From: Phocaeicola barnesiae DSM 18169 = JCM 13652
GTDB taxonomy: Bacteria > Bacteroidota > Bacteroidia > Bacteroidales > Bacteroidaceae
Length of the DNA stretch: 64,000 nucleotides
Assembly (NCBI RefSeq): GCF_000374585.1
Contig: NZ_KB894643.1
Coordinates: 212,773 to 276,772 of the forward strand
Direction: 5' to 3'
The notes beneath the pieces were generated by a model that searched no databases, was not told the DNA's origin, and saw nothing but the letters and a program-made list of their open reading frames with translations. A program made the position numbers and the translations under genes. Positions 26,464 through 34,839 of the stretch are shown here, in pieces (the stretch's first letter is position 1; the number at the start of each line of letters is the position of its first letter).

Positions 26464-26546
26464 TACCTTCCGCAAAAAAAATGCTGTTTTTTCACCGGAA
26501 ACACGTTTTTTTCGGGTTTTTCATTCCTACAACGAGCGAAAAAACG

Positions 26547-26554
26547 TACTTTTG
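26547..26554 (+). promoter_or_regulatory. -7 box of the DUF4199-GT2-apbE operon
   Basis: TACTTTTG, 24 bases before the first start codon, divergent from the stable-RNA promoter. Confidence 0.6.
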
Positions 26555-26578
26555 CATGCATAAATTAAACCACCGCAC

Positions 26579-27112
26579 ATGACACAGAACCAACCAATCA
26601 GTCTGCAACAGACCGCCATGTATTTCGGAACCCTCATGGGAATATTCTGGATTATCAAGTTCACTTTCCTCCCGTTAGGATTCACCATCCCGCTCCTGCA
26701 ACTCCTGTTCGTGTTGCTCACCTTCTTTGTTCCGATACTGGGATACCTGTATGCGCGCAAGTTCCGCAACCGCTATTGCGGAGGAAGCATCACGTTCTCG
26801 CGCGCGTTCGCCTTTACGGTACTGATGTACCTGTTTGCAGCCCTGCTGGCCGCCGTGGCGCATTACATCTATTTCCGCTACATCGACAACGGATTCCTGA
26901 TAGACAGCTACATCGGCCAGCTGGAAGCCATGAAACCCGCCGCTACGGAAGAGCTGAGGGAAAGCATCGACCAGTTCATCGAGGGGTTCAGCCTGATTTC
27001 TTCGCTTTCCCCCATCCAGCTGACCTTCCAGCTGATTTCGCAGAACTTCCTGTACGGGACACTGCTGGCACTGCCTACCGCCCTGCTGGTGATGCGGAGA
27101 AAGCGCCAATGA
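26579..27112 (+). CDS. DUF4199 membrane protein
   Basis: 177 residues with four membrane segments (starting FGTLMGIFWIIKFTF and LQLLFVLLTFFVPILGYLY). The glycine/serine/phenylalanine segment CGGSITFSRAFAFTVLMYLF is typical of DUF4199. The C-terminal region before the last segment is amphipathic. The family is found widely in Bacteroidetes, very often directly upstream of a GT2 glycosyltransferase as here, 28 bases apart. The role is unknown; an accessory role for the transferase is inferred. Confidence 0.88.
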   Translation: MTQNQPISLQQTAMYFGTLMGIFWIIKFTFLPLGFTIPLLQLLFVLLTFFVPILGYLYARKFRNRYCGGSITFSRAFAFTVLMYLFAALLAAVAHYIYFRYIDNGFLIDSYIGQLEAMKPAATEELRESIDQFIEGFSLISSLSPIQLTFQLISQNFLYGTLLALPTALLVMRRKRQ

Positions 27113-27140
27113 TTTTGACTTTGATTTTTTTATTAGCATT

Positions 27141-28091
27141 ATGGATATATCTGTTGTAATACCTTTATATAATGAGGAAGAATCCCTGCCGGAACTCTAC
27201 GCATGGATTGAACGAGTGATGAATGCCAACGGCTTCAGCTATGAAGTGATTTTCGTGAACGACGGAAGTACCGACGGCTCCTGGAACGTCATCGAGGAAC
27301 TGAGCCGGAAACACGAACAGGTGAAAGGCATCAAGTTCCGCCGCAACTACGGGAAATCGCCGGCACTCTATTGCGGATTCGAGAAGGCACAGGGCGATGT
27401 GGTCATCACCATGGACGCCGACCTGCAGGACAGCCCCGACGAGATTCCGGAACTGTACCGGATGATTACCCAAGACGGATACGACCTGGTTTCCGGATGG
27501 AAGCAGAAACGCTACGACCCGCTTTCGAAGACCATCCCGACCAAACTCTTCAACGCCACGGCACGTGCCGTATCGGGCATCCATAACCTGCACGACTTCA
27601 ATTGCGGGCTGAAAGCCTACCGCCGCGATGTGGTGAAGAACATCGAGGTGTACGGTGAGATGCACCGGTACATCCCCTACCTGGCCAAGAACGCCGGATT
27701 CACCCGGATAGCCGAGAAGGTGGTACACCACCAGGCACGCAAGTACGGAAAGACCAAATTCGGCCTGAACCGCTTCGTGAACGGTTACCTGGATCTGCTG
27801 AGCCTCTGGTTCCTGTCCACCTTCGGCGTAAAACCGATGCACATCTTCGGTTTCCTGGGCTCCATCATGTTCATCCTCGGATTCATTTCGGTCATCGTCG
27901 TAGGTGCCACCAAGCTCTATGACATGTATTGCGGCAATCCCTACCGCCTGGTTACGGAAAACCCGTACTTCTACCTGGCGCTGACCACCATGATTATCGG
28001 AACCCAGCTTTTCCTGGCAGGCTTCCTGGGCGAACTGATTGCCCGCAACTCCAGCGAGCGTAACAAATACCAAATCGAGAAAGAACTGTAA
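27141..28091 (+). CDS. Family 2 glycosyltransferase, polyprenyl-phosphate type (DPM1/GtrB-like)
   Basis: 316 residues. The GT-A domain has VVIPLYNEEESLPELY, the nucleotide-binding FVNDGSTDGSW, and the metal-binding VITMDADLQDSPDEIPE. Two C-terminal membrane segments (IFGFLGSIMFILGFISVIVVG and FYLALTTMIIGTQLFLAGFLG) anchor it to the inner membrane. Family members move a sugar from a nucleotide donor to undecaprenyl phosphate at the cytoplasmic face; the sugar is not known here. Second gene of a six-gene operon. Confidence 0.93.
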   Translation: MDISVVIPLYNEEESLPELYAWIERVMNANGFSYEVIFVNDGSTDGSWNVIEELSRKHEQVKGIKFRRNYGKSPALYCGFEKAQGDVVITMDADLQDSPDEIPELYRMITQDGYDLVSGWKQKRYDPLSKTIPTKLFNATARAVSGIHNLHDFNCGLKAYRRDVVKNIEVYGEMHRYIPYLAKNAGFTRIAEKVVHHQARKYGKTKFGLNRFVNGYLDLLSLWFLSTFGVKPMHIFGFLGSIMFILGFISVIVVGATKLYDMYCGNPYRLVTENPYFYLALTTMIIGTQLFLAGFLGELIARNSSERNKYQIEKEL

Positions 28092-28096
28092 TACGT

Positions 28097-28642
28097 ATGA
28101 AGAAACTACCGGTTATCGTATGCATCCTGCTGGCCTTCCTCTGCATCCCGGCCTGTGAGGTAGAGGAATGTCCACCCAACGCCCTGTCGTTTGCCAAGTT
28201 CCAGCTGGTGAACCAGTACGGACAAGCCATCAGCTACCTGGATACCCTCAGCGTCATCGGACAAATCAAGGCCGATGTGACCCGCTACGACACATTGGCC
28301 GACGGTACCCTGAAGGAAGTCGTCGTACACGATTCCCTCATCAGTGACACCCTTGTCAACCGGGAGACCAATGTGAGTACCCTCAGCATCCCGTTGAGCT
28401 ACGACGACGAAACCATCATCACCCTCGTATACAACAACACGTACAAGGACCAGTTCACCATCCATCACCGGAACATCCCTTACTTCATGAACCTGGATTG
28501 CGGAACCATGATGTTCTACGAGGTGACCGGCGTCACTGCCGACCAGATACGCATGATGGACTCCATCGTCATCACTAACCCGAATATCGACAACAATGAG
28601 AAAGAGAATTTCAAACTATATTTTACCGCTGCTACTGAGTAG
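28097..28642 (+). CDS. DUF6452 lipoprotein
   Basis: 181 residues: a signal peptide with lipobox (FLCIPAC) followed by CPPNALSFAKFQL and a beta-rich body of Ig-like character, as in DUF6452. It starts five bases after the glycosyltransferase stop and overlaps the next gene (DUF6048) by 47 bases. DUF6452 and DUF6048 are usually neighbours in Bacteroidetes, which suggests one periplasmic/outer-membrane unit of unknown function. Confidence 0.85.
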   Translation: MKKLPVIVCILLAFLCIPACEVEECPPNALSFAKFQLVNQYGQAISYLDTLSVIGQIKADVTRYDTLADGTLKEVVVHDSLISDTLVNRETNVSTLSIPLSYDDETIITLVYNNTYKDQFTIHHRNIPYFMNLDCGTMMFYEVTGVTADQIRMMDSIVITNPNIDNNEKENFKLYFTAATE

Positions 28643-29306
28643 TCTGCTGCTCGTGCCGGTAGCGGGACGGAGTCAGACCAAATTCGAGAAGGTGACCATC
28701 ATCCAGGAAAAGGAAAAGGTTCCGTTCTACCAGGGGACAGCCATCGGAGTGGAGGTCGCTGGTCCCATCAGCCACCTGCTGGGAAGCGACATCCTCAATT
28801 CGGAAGTCCAGGTGCAGAGCAACCTGAAGAACATGTTTTTCCCGACGGTAGAAATCGGCTACGGAAAAACGGACTCCTTCAACGAAGACACCGAACTGTC
28901 CTACAAGACCTCGGCCCCGTACTTCCGGGTAGGTCTGGACATCAACGCCCTGTACAAGAAACCCCACCTGCCGGGCTGGCTGCTGGTAGGTATCCGCTAC
29001 GGATTCACCTCGTTCACCTACGACGTGAAAGGCCCTGCCATGCAGGACCCGAACTACGGAGGCCTCGTTACCGTCCCCTTCGACTATCCGGGACAGAAGA
29101 GCAAGGCCGGATGGGTGGAAATCGTCTGCGGCATGAAGGCCAGAATCTACAAAGGGTTCTGCATGGGCTGGAGTGTGCGCTACAAGAGACGGCTCAGCAT
29201 CACCGCCAATGAGAATGCCGAGGCCTGGTACGTCCCCGGATTCGGAAAGAACGGCGAGACCAGCTTCAACTTTACGTACAACCTCATCTATAACCTGCCG
29301 TTCTAA
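28596..29306 (+). CDS. DUF6048 outer-membrane protein
   Basis: 236 residues with a signal peptide (LLLSSLLLVPVAGRSQ) and a barrel-like body: alternating strands such as YFRVGLDINALY and LLVGIRYGFTSFTYDV, ending in FNFTYNLIYNLPF. Start ATG at 28596 lies inside the DUF6452 gene in another frame, so the two are translationally coupled. No catalytic motif is seen. With the DUF6452 lipoprotein it may form an envelope complex. Confidence 0.85.
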   Translation: MRKRISNYILPLLLSSLLLVPVAGRSQTKFEKVTIIQEKEKVPFYQGTAIGVEVAGPISHLLGSDILNSEVQVQSNLKNMFFPTVEIGYGKTDSFNEDTELSYKTSAPYFRVGLDINALYKKPHLPGWLLVGIRYGFTSFTYDVKGPAMQDPNYGGLVTVPFDYPGQKSKAGWVEIVCGMKARIYKGFCMGWSVRYKRRLSITANENAEAWYVPGFGKNGETSFNFTYNLIYNLPF

Positions 29307-29309
29307 CCC

Positions 29310-29885
29310 ATGAGTGCATTCGAAATCTGGTTATTGGCCGTCAGTCTGGCCATCGATTGCTTCACCGTGTCCGTCACCAGCGGTATCATCCTCCACCGGA
29401 TACGATGGGGTACTTTCCTGAAGATGGGTTTCTTCTTCGGTCTTTTCCAAGCTATGATGCCGTTCATCGGATGGCTGGGAGCCAGCCGTTTCAGCAAGCT
29501 GATAGAATCTTACGACCATTGGATAGCTTTCGGCCTGCTGGCCTTTTTAGGGATTCGGATGATCCGCGAACATTTCAAGAACGAAGAAGAAAGCAGCTTC
29601 GACCCTACCCGCCTGAAGGTGATTCTCACCCTGGCCGTGGCCACCAGTATCGATGCTCTGGCCGTGGGTATCTCATTCGCCTTTACCGGTTACCGGAGCC
29701 TGGATTCGCTGGCTTTCCCGCTTACCGCCATCGGTATCGCCTCGTTCGTGATTTCCATCATCGGAAGCCTTATCGGGGTATTCTGCGGTAAAAGATTTCA
29801 CCTGCGGATGGAACTCTTCGGCGGACTGGTCCTTATCGGCATCGGTGTGAAGATACTGATAGAGCATTTATTTACAAACGTTTAA
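29310..29885 (+). CDS. mntP: MntP-type manganese efflux pump
   Basis: Exports Mn2+ across the inner membrane. 191 residues with six membrane segments. The two related halves show the expected acidic residues in the membrane: SLAIDCFTVSVTSG in the first segment and ATSIDALAVGISFAF in the fourth. Length equals the family norm. It begins three bases after the DUF6048 stop and is followed by apbE after 13 bases. No Mn2+ riboswitch (yybP-ykoY) is seen, in line with its internal operon position. Confidence 0.92.
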   Translation: MSAFEIWLLAVSLAIDCFTVSVTSGIILHRIRWGTFLKMGFFFGLFQAMMPFIGWLGASRFSKLIESYDHWIAFGLLAFLGIRMIREHFKNEEESSFDPTRLKVILTLAVATSIDALAVGISFAFTGYRSLDSLAFPLTAIGIASFVISIIGSLIGVFCGKRFHLRMELFGGLVLIGIGVKILIEHLFTNV

Positions 29886-29898
29886 TTCTAATTTGTAT

Positions 29899-30912
29899 AT
29901 GGCAAACAAACAACTCAGATGGCAGCTCCCGTTCCTCGTGGTACTGATTGTAGGTACCGTACTGATTCTGCGGAAACAGGCGCCCTACCAGACCGACCAG
30001 GGGTTCGTGTTCGGAACCATCTACAAGATTACGTACCAGTCGGAAGAAAACCTGAAAGATGAAATCGAAGCGGAACTGAAGAAGGTGGACAACTCGCTTT
30101 CTCCGTTCAACAAGGCTTCGGTCATCACCCACATCAACGAAAATACAGACCTGACCGCCGATTCGCTCTTTACGGAGGTCTTCCTGCTGGCCAAACAGAT
30201 TTCCCAAGAGACTCACGGCGCCTTCGACATCACGGTAGCTCCGCTGGTGAACGCCTGGGGATTCGGTTTCAAGAACGCGGCACAGGTGGATTCCATCATG
30301 ATAGACAGCCTGCATCAGTTTGTCGGCATCGACAAGGTAGAGCTGATAGACGGCAAGGTTGTCAAGAAAGACCCGCGTCTGATGCTGGATTGCAGCGCTA
30401 TCGCCAAAGGCTATGGAGTGGATTGTGTGGCCCGTCTGCTGGATAGCAAGGGCATCCGCAACTACATGATTGACATCGGCGGAGAACTGGTGATGAAGGG
30501 TGAGAATCCGAAGATGGAGACCTGGAGCATCGGCGTGAACAAGCCGATAGACGATTCCTTGTCGGTGAACCAGGAAATTCAAACCGTACTGAAACTGACC
30601 AACGTGGGACTGGCCACTTCGGGCAACTACCGGAACTTCTATTACAAGGGAGGCAAGAAATATGCCCACACCATCGACCCGCGCACCGGTTATCCCATCC
30701 AGCACAACATCCTTTCGGCTACCGTGGTAGCTCCGGATTGTGCCACCGCCGACGCCTACGCCACCTCGTTCATGGTATTGGGTCTGGATTCGGCCAAACA
30801 AATCTGCAACGCTCATCCGGAACTGGACGCGTATTTCATCTATACTACCGATAAGGGAAATACGGAAATCTATTACACCACCGGCATGAAGCAATACCTG
30901 CAACAACACTAA
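29899..30912 (+). CDS. apbE: FAD:protein FMN transferase (ApbE)
   Basis: Attaches FMN covalently to threonine residues of exported flavoproteins such as Nqr/Rnf subunits. 337 residues from the ATG at 29899; a TTG two codons earlier is less likely. One N-terminal membrane anchor (LPFLVVLIVGTVLIL) puts the enzyme in the periplasm. Family motifs: GAFDITVAPLVNAWGFG, DCSAIAKGYGVD, YMIDIGGEL, HTIDPRTGYP and the metal-binding region TADAYATSFMVLG. Last gene of the operon; a repeat array with a terminator-like hairpin follows. Confidence 0.94.
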   Translation: MANKQLRWQLPFLVVLIVGTVLILRKQAPYQTDQGFVFGTIYKITYQSEENLKDEIEAELKKVDNSLSPFNKASVITHINENTDLTADSLFTEVFLLAKQISQETHGAFDITVAPLVNAWGFGFKNAAQVDSIMIDSLHQFVGIDKVELIDGKVVKKDPRLMLDCSAIAKGYGVDCVARLLDSKGIRNYMIDIGGELVMKGENPKMETWSIGVNKPIDDSLSVNQEIQTVLKLTNVGLATSGNYRNFYYKGGKKYAHTIDPRTGYPIQHNILSATVVAPDCATADAYATSFMVLGLDSAKQICNAHPELDAYFIYTTDKGNTEIYYTTGMKQYLQQH

Positions 30913-30929
30913 CCGTTTCTCCGGTCAGT

Positions 30930-31039
30930 AAAACGTCCGTTCGTTTTCATCAGAACGTCCGTTCGTTTCAACCCAAAGGAACGTTCGTTTTCATCAAAAT
31001 GTCCGTTTGTTTTCGCTCGAACAAACGGACATTTTTTTG
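30930..31039. repeat. AACGTCCGTTTGT repeat array, locus B, ending in a terminator-like hairpin
   Basis: Four tandem units of 18-26 bases: AAAACGTCCGTTCGTTTTCA at 30930, AACGTCCGTTCGTTTCAACC at 30954, AACGTTCGTTTTCATCAA at 30980 and AATGTCCGTTTGTTTTCG at 30998. The last unit (30996-31010) pairs over 15 bases with ACAAACGGACATTTT (31021-31035) and a T run follows. It lies between the converging apbE and DMT-transporter genes. Confidence 0.85.
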
Positions 31040-31063
31040 TCTCCGGAACTTGAAATGATGTCA

Positions 31064-31084
31064 GGACGCACGGACCGTGCGTCC
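31064..31084. repeat. G+C-rich palindrome, REP-like, copy 3
   Basis: GGACGCACGG facing CCGTGCGTCC, then CTAC. Almost the same as copy 1 near 17.5 kb, in reverse flank order (GTAGG before copy 1, CCTAC after this one). Confidence 0.75.
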
Positions 31085-31104
31085 CTACTTATGGTCATCA
31101 CTTA

Positions 31105-32007
31105 TTAATGCGAGCTTCCGATGTAAAGGAAAATCATACCGAGCAGGACGAGCACCAGGTCGATAGCTTTGCTCGTGAGGTTCTTCTCGCGGAAAATCAT
31201 GGCACCGAAAAGGAAAGAAACCAACACGCTGCTCCGGCGCACCATCGACACGATGGAAATCATGGAACCGTCCAGGCTCAAGGCATAGAAATACACGAAA
31301 TCGGCCGCCGAGAGGAACACGGAAATCAGGATGATGCACCAGTCCCAATGGAAGGGAGTCGTGGTTTTCCGTTTAGGCCACCAGAGGAACATCAGCACTC
31401 CGCCCATGAGGAAGAGCTGATACACGTTGTACCAGGCCTGCACCACCATGTTATCGAACCGTCCCATCAGGTACTTGTCATACAGCCCGCTGACGGCTCC
31501 CAGCAGGGCAGCCAGCACAATGAACCAAATCCACCGGTTGTGCTGGAAATCAATGCCCTCCTTCTTACCCGAACGGCTCAGCAGGAAAAACGAAACGATG
31601 GCCAGCAATACACCAATCCACTGGTACAGGTTCAGGCGTTCGCCGAATATCAGCAAGGCTCCCACCAAGGTCATGACCGGACGGGTAGCATTGATGGGGC
31701 CTACGATGGTGAGCGGCAGGTGCTTCATACCGAAATATCCGAAGGTCCACGAAGAAAGGACAATGACCGACTTCAGAAGAATGTACCGGTGTACCTCCCA
31801 CCCGGCATCGGGCACGAAGAAGATGGTCTGTTGCAACCACTCCGGACGGAAATGGGAAATGAGGATGAACGGTAGGAATATCAGACTGGAAAAGAGGGTG
31901 TTCAGTCCCAGTACGGGAAGTACGGCATTGCCTGCCAACGATTTTTTCTTGAATACGTCATAGAAGCCCAGCAGCGCCGCCGAGCAGAAAGCCAAAAGTA
32001 ACCACAT
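31105..32007 (-). CDS. EamA-family (DMT superfamily) transporter
   Basis: A 300-residue inner-membrane protein with ten membrane segments in two EamA repeats. The end of repeat 1 has the typical NATRPVMTLVGALLIFGERL, and repeat 2 has the matching VRRSSVLVSFLFGAMIFREK. Such proteins move metabolites or drugs, and the substrate cannot be predicted. It is transcribed convergently to the apbE operon and away from the sigma-54 operon end. A -7 box (minus-strand TAACTTTG, 32030-32037) is 22 bases before the start. Confidence 0.87.
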   Translation of the reverse strand: MWLLLAFCSAALLGFYDVFKKKSLAGNAVLPVLGLNTLFSSLIFLPFILISHFRPEWLQQTIFFVPDAGWEVHRYILLKSVIVLSSWTFGYFGMKHLPLTIVGPINATRPVMTLVGALLIFGERLNLYQWIGVLLAIVSFFLLSRSGKKEGIDFQHNRWIWFIVLAALLGAVSGLYDKYLMGRFDNMVVQAWYNVYQLFLMGGVLMFLWWPKRKTTTPFHWDWCIILISVFLSAADFVYFYALSLDGSMISIVSMVRRSSVLVSFLFGAMIFREKNLTSKAIDLVLVLLGMIFLYIGSSH

Positions 32008-32029
32008 AGTCTCATTAATTTTCAGCCTG

Positions 32030-32037
32030 CAAAGTTA
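32030..32037 (-). promoter_or_regulatory. -7 box of the DMT transporter gene
   Basis: Minus-strand TAACTTTG, 22 bases before the start codon, inside the short gap after the kinase gene. Confidence 0.5.
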
Positions 32038-32114
32038 GGGAATTCAGCCGTGCCGCACAAACATATCTCGCGGAACCTTGTCACATTTTTTCCGGAAAGG
32101 CCACTCGGAGGAAA

Positions 32115-33428
32115 TCAGCGGGACGGAACGGGCGGAAACGAAATGCGGAAGCGGGTCAGACCGTCGGAATAGGTACGGAGGGAGAAGGTGCATCCGTGCT
32201 TGGTGAGTACTTCGCGGATGAAAATCAGGCCGATGCCCTGCCCGTTCGGTTTCGTGGAGAAGAAGGGGCTGAAAAGCTTGGCTTCCACCTCGCGGCTGAT
32301 ACCCTTGCCGGAATCGGCTATCTCCAGTGTGACCGGTGAAGCGGTGGTACGGATGTAGATGTCGCCACACTCGCCGATGCTTTCCGCCGCGTTCTTGATG
32401 ATGTTCACCAGTACCTGCTCGAACAGGACGGTATCTATCCGCACCGTAGGATTCTCGGGACAAAGCTCGTTATGGAAAGTAATCCGACGGTCCCGACACA
32501 CCGTCTCCATGAACATCCGGCAGGCGGTCACCCTGTCGTTCAGGCGCACCTGTTCCAGACTGGGTTCCGGTATCTTCACCACATTGGCGAAGTTGGTGAT
32601 GAAGCGGCTCATGCCGTAGCAACGCTCCACGCACACCTTCATCACTTCCTGGATGTCTTCCGTATCGTCCATCTCCTTCAGGGCCTCGCCTACCGTCTCC
32701 AGCGTCGATGTGATGCCGGCGGTGGTATTGTTCACCTCGTGGGCTATCATGCGGATGACCTTCTCGTACGCCTTCTTCTCGGCCTTCACCACTTCGGTGG
32801 TGAGACTTTCTATCAGGACAAACGGATGGGCGAATCCCCGGTCGATGAACGAGAGCCGCGAGCAACGGTAAATCATGGCATCGCTCAGGCGGATGGTTTC
32901 GACGGTATCCCTGGGCAGACGGGCTATCTCACCGGCCAACGGGGCATCCAGGTCCTGGAAACTTTTGCCTGCCAATTCATCGGCCGCCATATAGCCCAGA
33001 AACCGTAAGGCCGCCGCGTTCAGCATGGAAATCTTTCCGTCGAAATCCAGGATGACCACCCCCATGGGAGAAACATTGATAAGCAAGTCGAGGAAATGGT
33101 TCTGTTCCCGAAGCCTCAACCGTTCGTTCTTCAACTGGTCCATCATGCGGTTGAACATATCGACGATGCGGTCCGCCTCGGCCTGTCTGACCGGAGCCAG
33201 ACGGCTGCTGAAATCCTGTTCGCGGAGCAAGTCCATCCCGTTGGCGATGCTGTTGAGCGGCTGGACCACTTTCCGGTAGAAATAGACCAGCACGATGAGG
33301 CTGACGGTAACGACCGCTTCGCCCACATACACCAAGGTTCCTTTCTCCTTCAAGACGAAGAAAAACAGGATACCCCAAGCGCCCAGCAACAACAGGGCCA
33401 GCAGAAAGAACAAGGTTTTCAGTTTCAT
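32115..33428 (-). CDS. Membrane histidine kinase with HAMP and PAS domains (NtrY/NtrB-like)
   Basis: 437 residues. Two membrane segments (about 5-26 and 32-50) are joined by only about five residues (KEKGT), so there is no periplasmic sensor domain: the layout of an intramembrane-sensing kinase. A HAMP domain (about 50-103) and a PAS domain (about 110-215) follow, then the phosphoacceptor region MIAHEVNNTT (H230) and an ATPase domain (NIIKNAAES, ADSGKGIS, NGQGIGL). It starts 12 bases after the NtrC-like regulator gene and is the last gene of the array. It probably phosphorylates that regulator. Confidence 0.92.
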   Translation of the reverse strand: MKLKTLFFLLALLLLGAWGILFFFVLKEKGTLVYVGEAVVTVSLIVLVYFYRKVVQPLNSIANGMDLLREQDFSSRLAPVRQAEADRIVDMFNRMMDQLKNERLRLREQNHFLDLLINVSPMGVVILDFDGKISMLNAAALRFLGYMAADELAGKSFQDLDAPLAGEIARLPRDTVETIRLSDAMIYRCSRLSFIDRGFAHPFVLIESLTTEVVKAEKKAYEKVIRMIAHEVNNTTAGITSTLETVGEALKEMDDTEDIQEVMKVCVERCYGMSRFITNFANVVKIPEPSLEQVRLNDRVTACRMFMETVCRDRRITFHNELCPENPTVRIDTVLFEQVLVNIIKNAAESIGECGDIYIRTTASPVTLEIADSGKGISREVEAKLFSPFFSTKPNGQGIGLIFIREVLTKHGCTFSLRTYSDGLTRFRISFPPVPSR

Positions 33429-33440
33429 CGGTCGTTCGGA

Positions 33441-34799
33441 TTAGTCGTTGAACGAAATGCCGTATTTCTCCAGACGCCGGTATAGAGCCGCCCGGCTGAT
33501 TCCCAACGAAAGGGCTACCTGGGAAAGGTTGTTCCCGTGAGCCTCAAGCGCCTGCAGGATGGTACGTTTCTCCAGTTCCTCCAGCGTGAGGCCCTGTAAA
33601 CTTTCCGTAGCAGACACGCCGGGAGCGGACGGATGATACTGGGCCTTGAAATCGTCGGCCGTGAGTTGCGGCTTGCCGCATACCAGCAACGTGCGCTCCA
33701 CCAGGTTCTTCAGTTCGCGGATATTTCCCGGATAAGGCAGGCGGCTCAGGAACTCCAAGGCATCGGCGGTCAGTTCTACCGGAGAAAGCCCGTCGGCCCG
33801 GCAACGGCTTTCGGCAAAATGACGTGCCAGCAGGGGGATGTCCTCCCGCCGTTCGCGCAAGGCCGGCAGATGCACCGTAATGAGGTTGATGCGATAGAAA
33901 AGGTCCTCGCGGAAGGTATGTTCGCGCACCATCTGCTCCAGGTCGGCGTTCGTGGCGCAGACCACCCGCACATCCACTTTCCGCGGACGGCTTTCGCCCA
34001 ACGGCTCGAAGGTCTGTTCCTGCAACACACGGAGCAGCTTCACCTGGCACGACAAGTCCAGCTCGCCGATTTCATCGAGGAAGATAGTCCCCTTATCCGC
34101 CAGCTCGAAACGTCCCTTGCGGTCGGTCACGGCATCGGTGAACGCTCCTTTCTTATGTCCGAACATCTCGCTCTCGAACAAGGTCTGCGAGATACCGCCC
34201 AGGTTGACCTTCACGAACGGCTTGTTCCGGCGGGGGCTGTTCAGGTGGACGGCTTCGGCTATCAGTTCCTTTCCCGTACCGCTCTCGCCCGTGACCAGTA
34301 CCGACGCTCCGGTACGTGCCACCCGTTTCACCGTGGCCAGTACGTCCAGCAACGCCTTGCTCTTGCCGATGATGCGGCTCCGGTCGAACCCGTCATCGTC
34401 AGTCACCGGCGCATCGGCCGTCTTGTCCTTGGCCGTGAGCTCCAGGGCGGTCTCGATGCGTTGCATCAGGGCCGCGTTGTTCCAGGGCTTCGTAATGAAA
34501 TCGAAGGCTCCGGCCTGCATCCCCTGCACCGCCAACGGAATACTCCCCCACGCCGTCATGAGAATGACCGGCACATCCGGACAAAAGAGCTTGACCTGCC
34601 TGAGGAGCACCAGCCCCTCTTCGCCGTTCGTGGAAAGGCTGAAGTTCATATCCATCAGAATCAGTTGCGGCGTAACGGAACGGACCGTCTCGATGGCTTC
34701 CTTCGGACCGGAAACCGCCTGAACATCGTACTTCGCCCGCTTGAGCATGAAGCTGAGCGAAGAACGGATTGCACTATCATCATCAATTATCAGTATCAT
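33441..34799 (-). CDS. NtrC-family sigma-54-dependent response regulator
   Basis: 452 residues from the ATG at 34799 (MILIIDDDSAIRSS). Receiver domain with D7-D9 acidic pocket, phosphoacceptor in LILMDMNFS, and lysine in FDFITKPW. AAA+ domain with Walker A GESGTGKE and Walker B IFLDEIGEL. The sigma-54 contact loop reads GAFTDA instead of GAFTGA. A Fis-type helix-turn-helix ends the protein (NLSQVALSLGISRAALYRRL). It should activate the two sigma-54 promoters at 52.37 and 45.02 kb through the shared palindromes. A TACTTTTG box (34807-34814) lies only eight bases before the start and may give a weak local transcript. Confidence 0.95.
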   Translation of the reverse strand: MILIIDDDSAIRSSLSFMLKRAKYDVQAVSGPKEAIETVRSVTPQLILMDMNFSLSTNGEEGLVLLRQVKLFCPDVPVILMTAWGSIPLAVQGMQAGAFDFITKPWNNAALMQRIETALELTAKDKTADAPVTDDDGFDRSRIIGKSKALLDVLATVKRVARTGASVLVTGESGTGKELIAEAVHLNSPRRNKPFVKVNLGGISQTLFESEMFGHKKGAFTDAVTDRKGRFELADKGTIFLDEIGELDLSCQVKLLRVLQEQTFEPLGESRPRKVDVRVVCATNADLEQMVREHTFREDLFYRINLITVHLPALRERREDIPLLARHFAESRCRADGLSPVELTADALEFLSRLPYPGNIRELKNLVERTLLVCGKPQLTADDFKAQYHPSAPGVSATESLQGLTLEELEKRTILQALEAHGNNLSQVALSLGISRAALYRRLEKYGISFND

Positions 34800-34839
34800 A
34801 ACCCTGCAAAAGTAAACATAATTCCTCGAATCCGGAGAT

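Noticed and set aside
29872-30909. 345-codon open frame on the minus strand
   Set aside because: Antisense to apbE; composition is that of a complementary frame and no family features appear.
30930-31039. CRISPR array
   Set aside because: The units are degenerate, spaced only about 20 bases with no unique spacers, and no cas genes are present.
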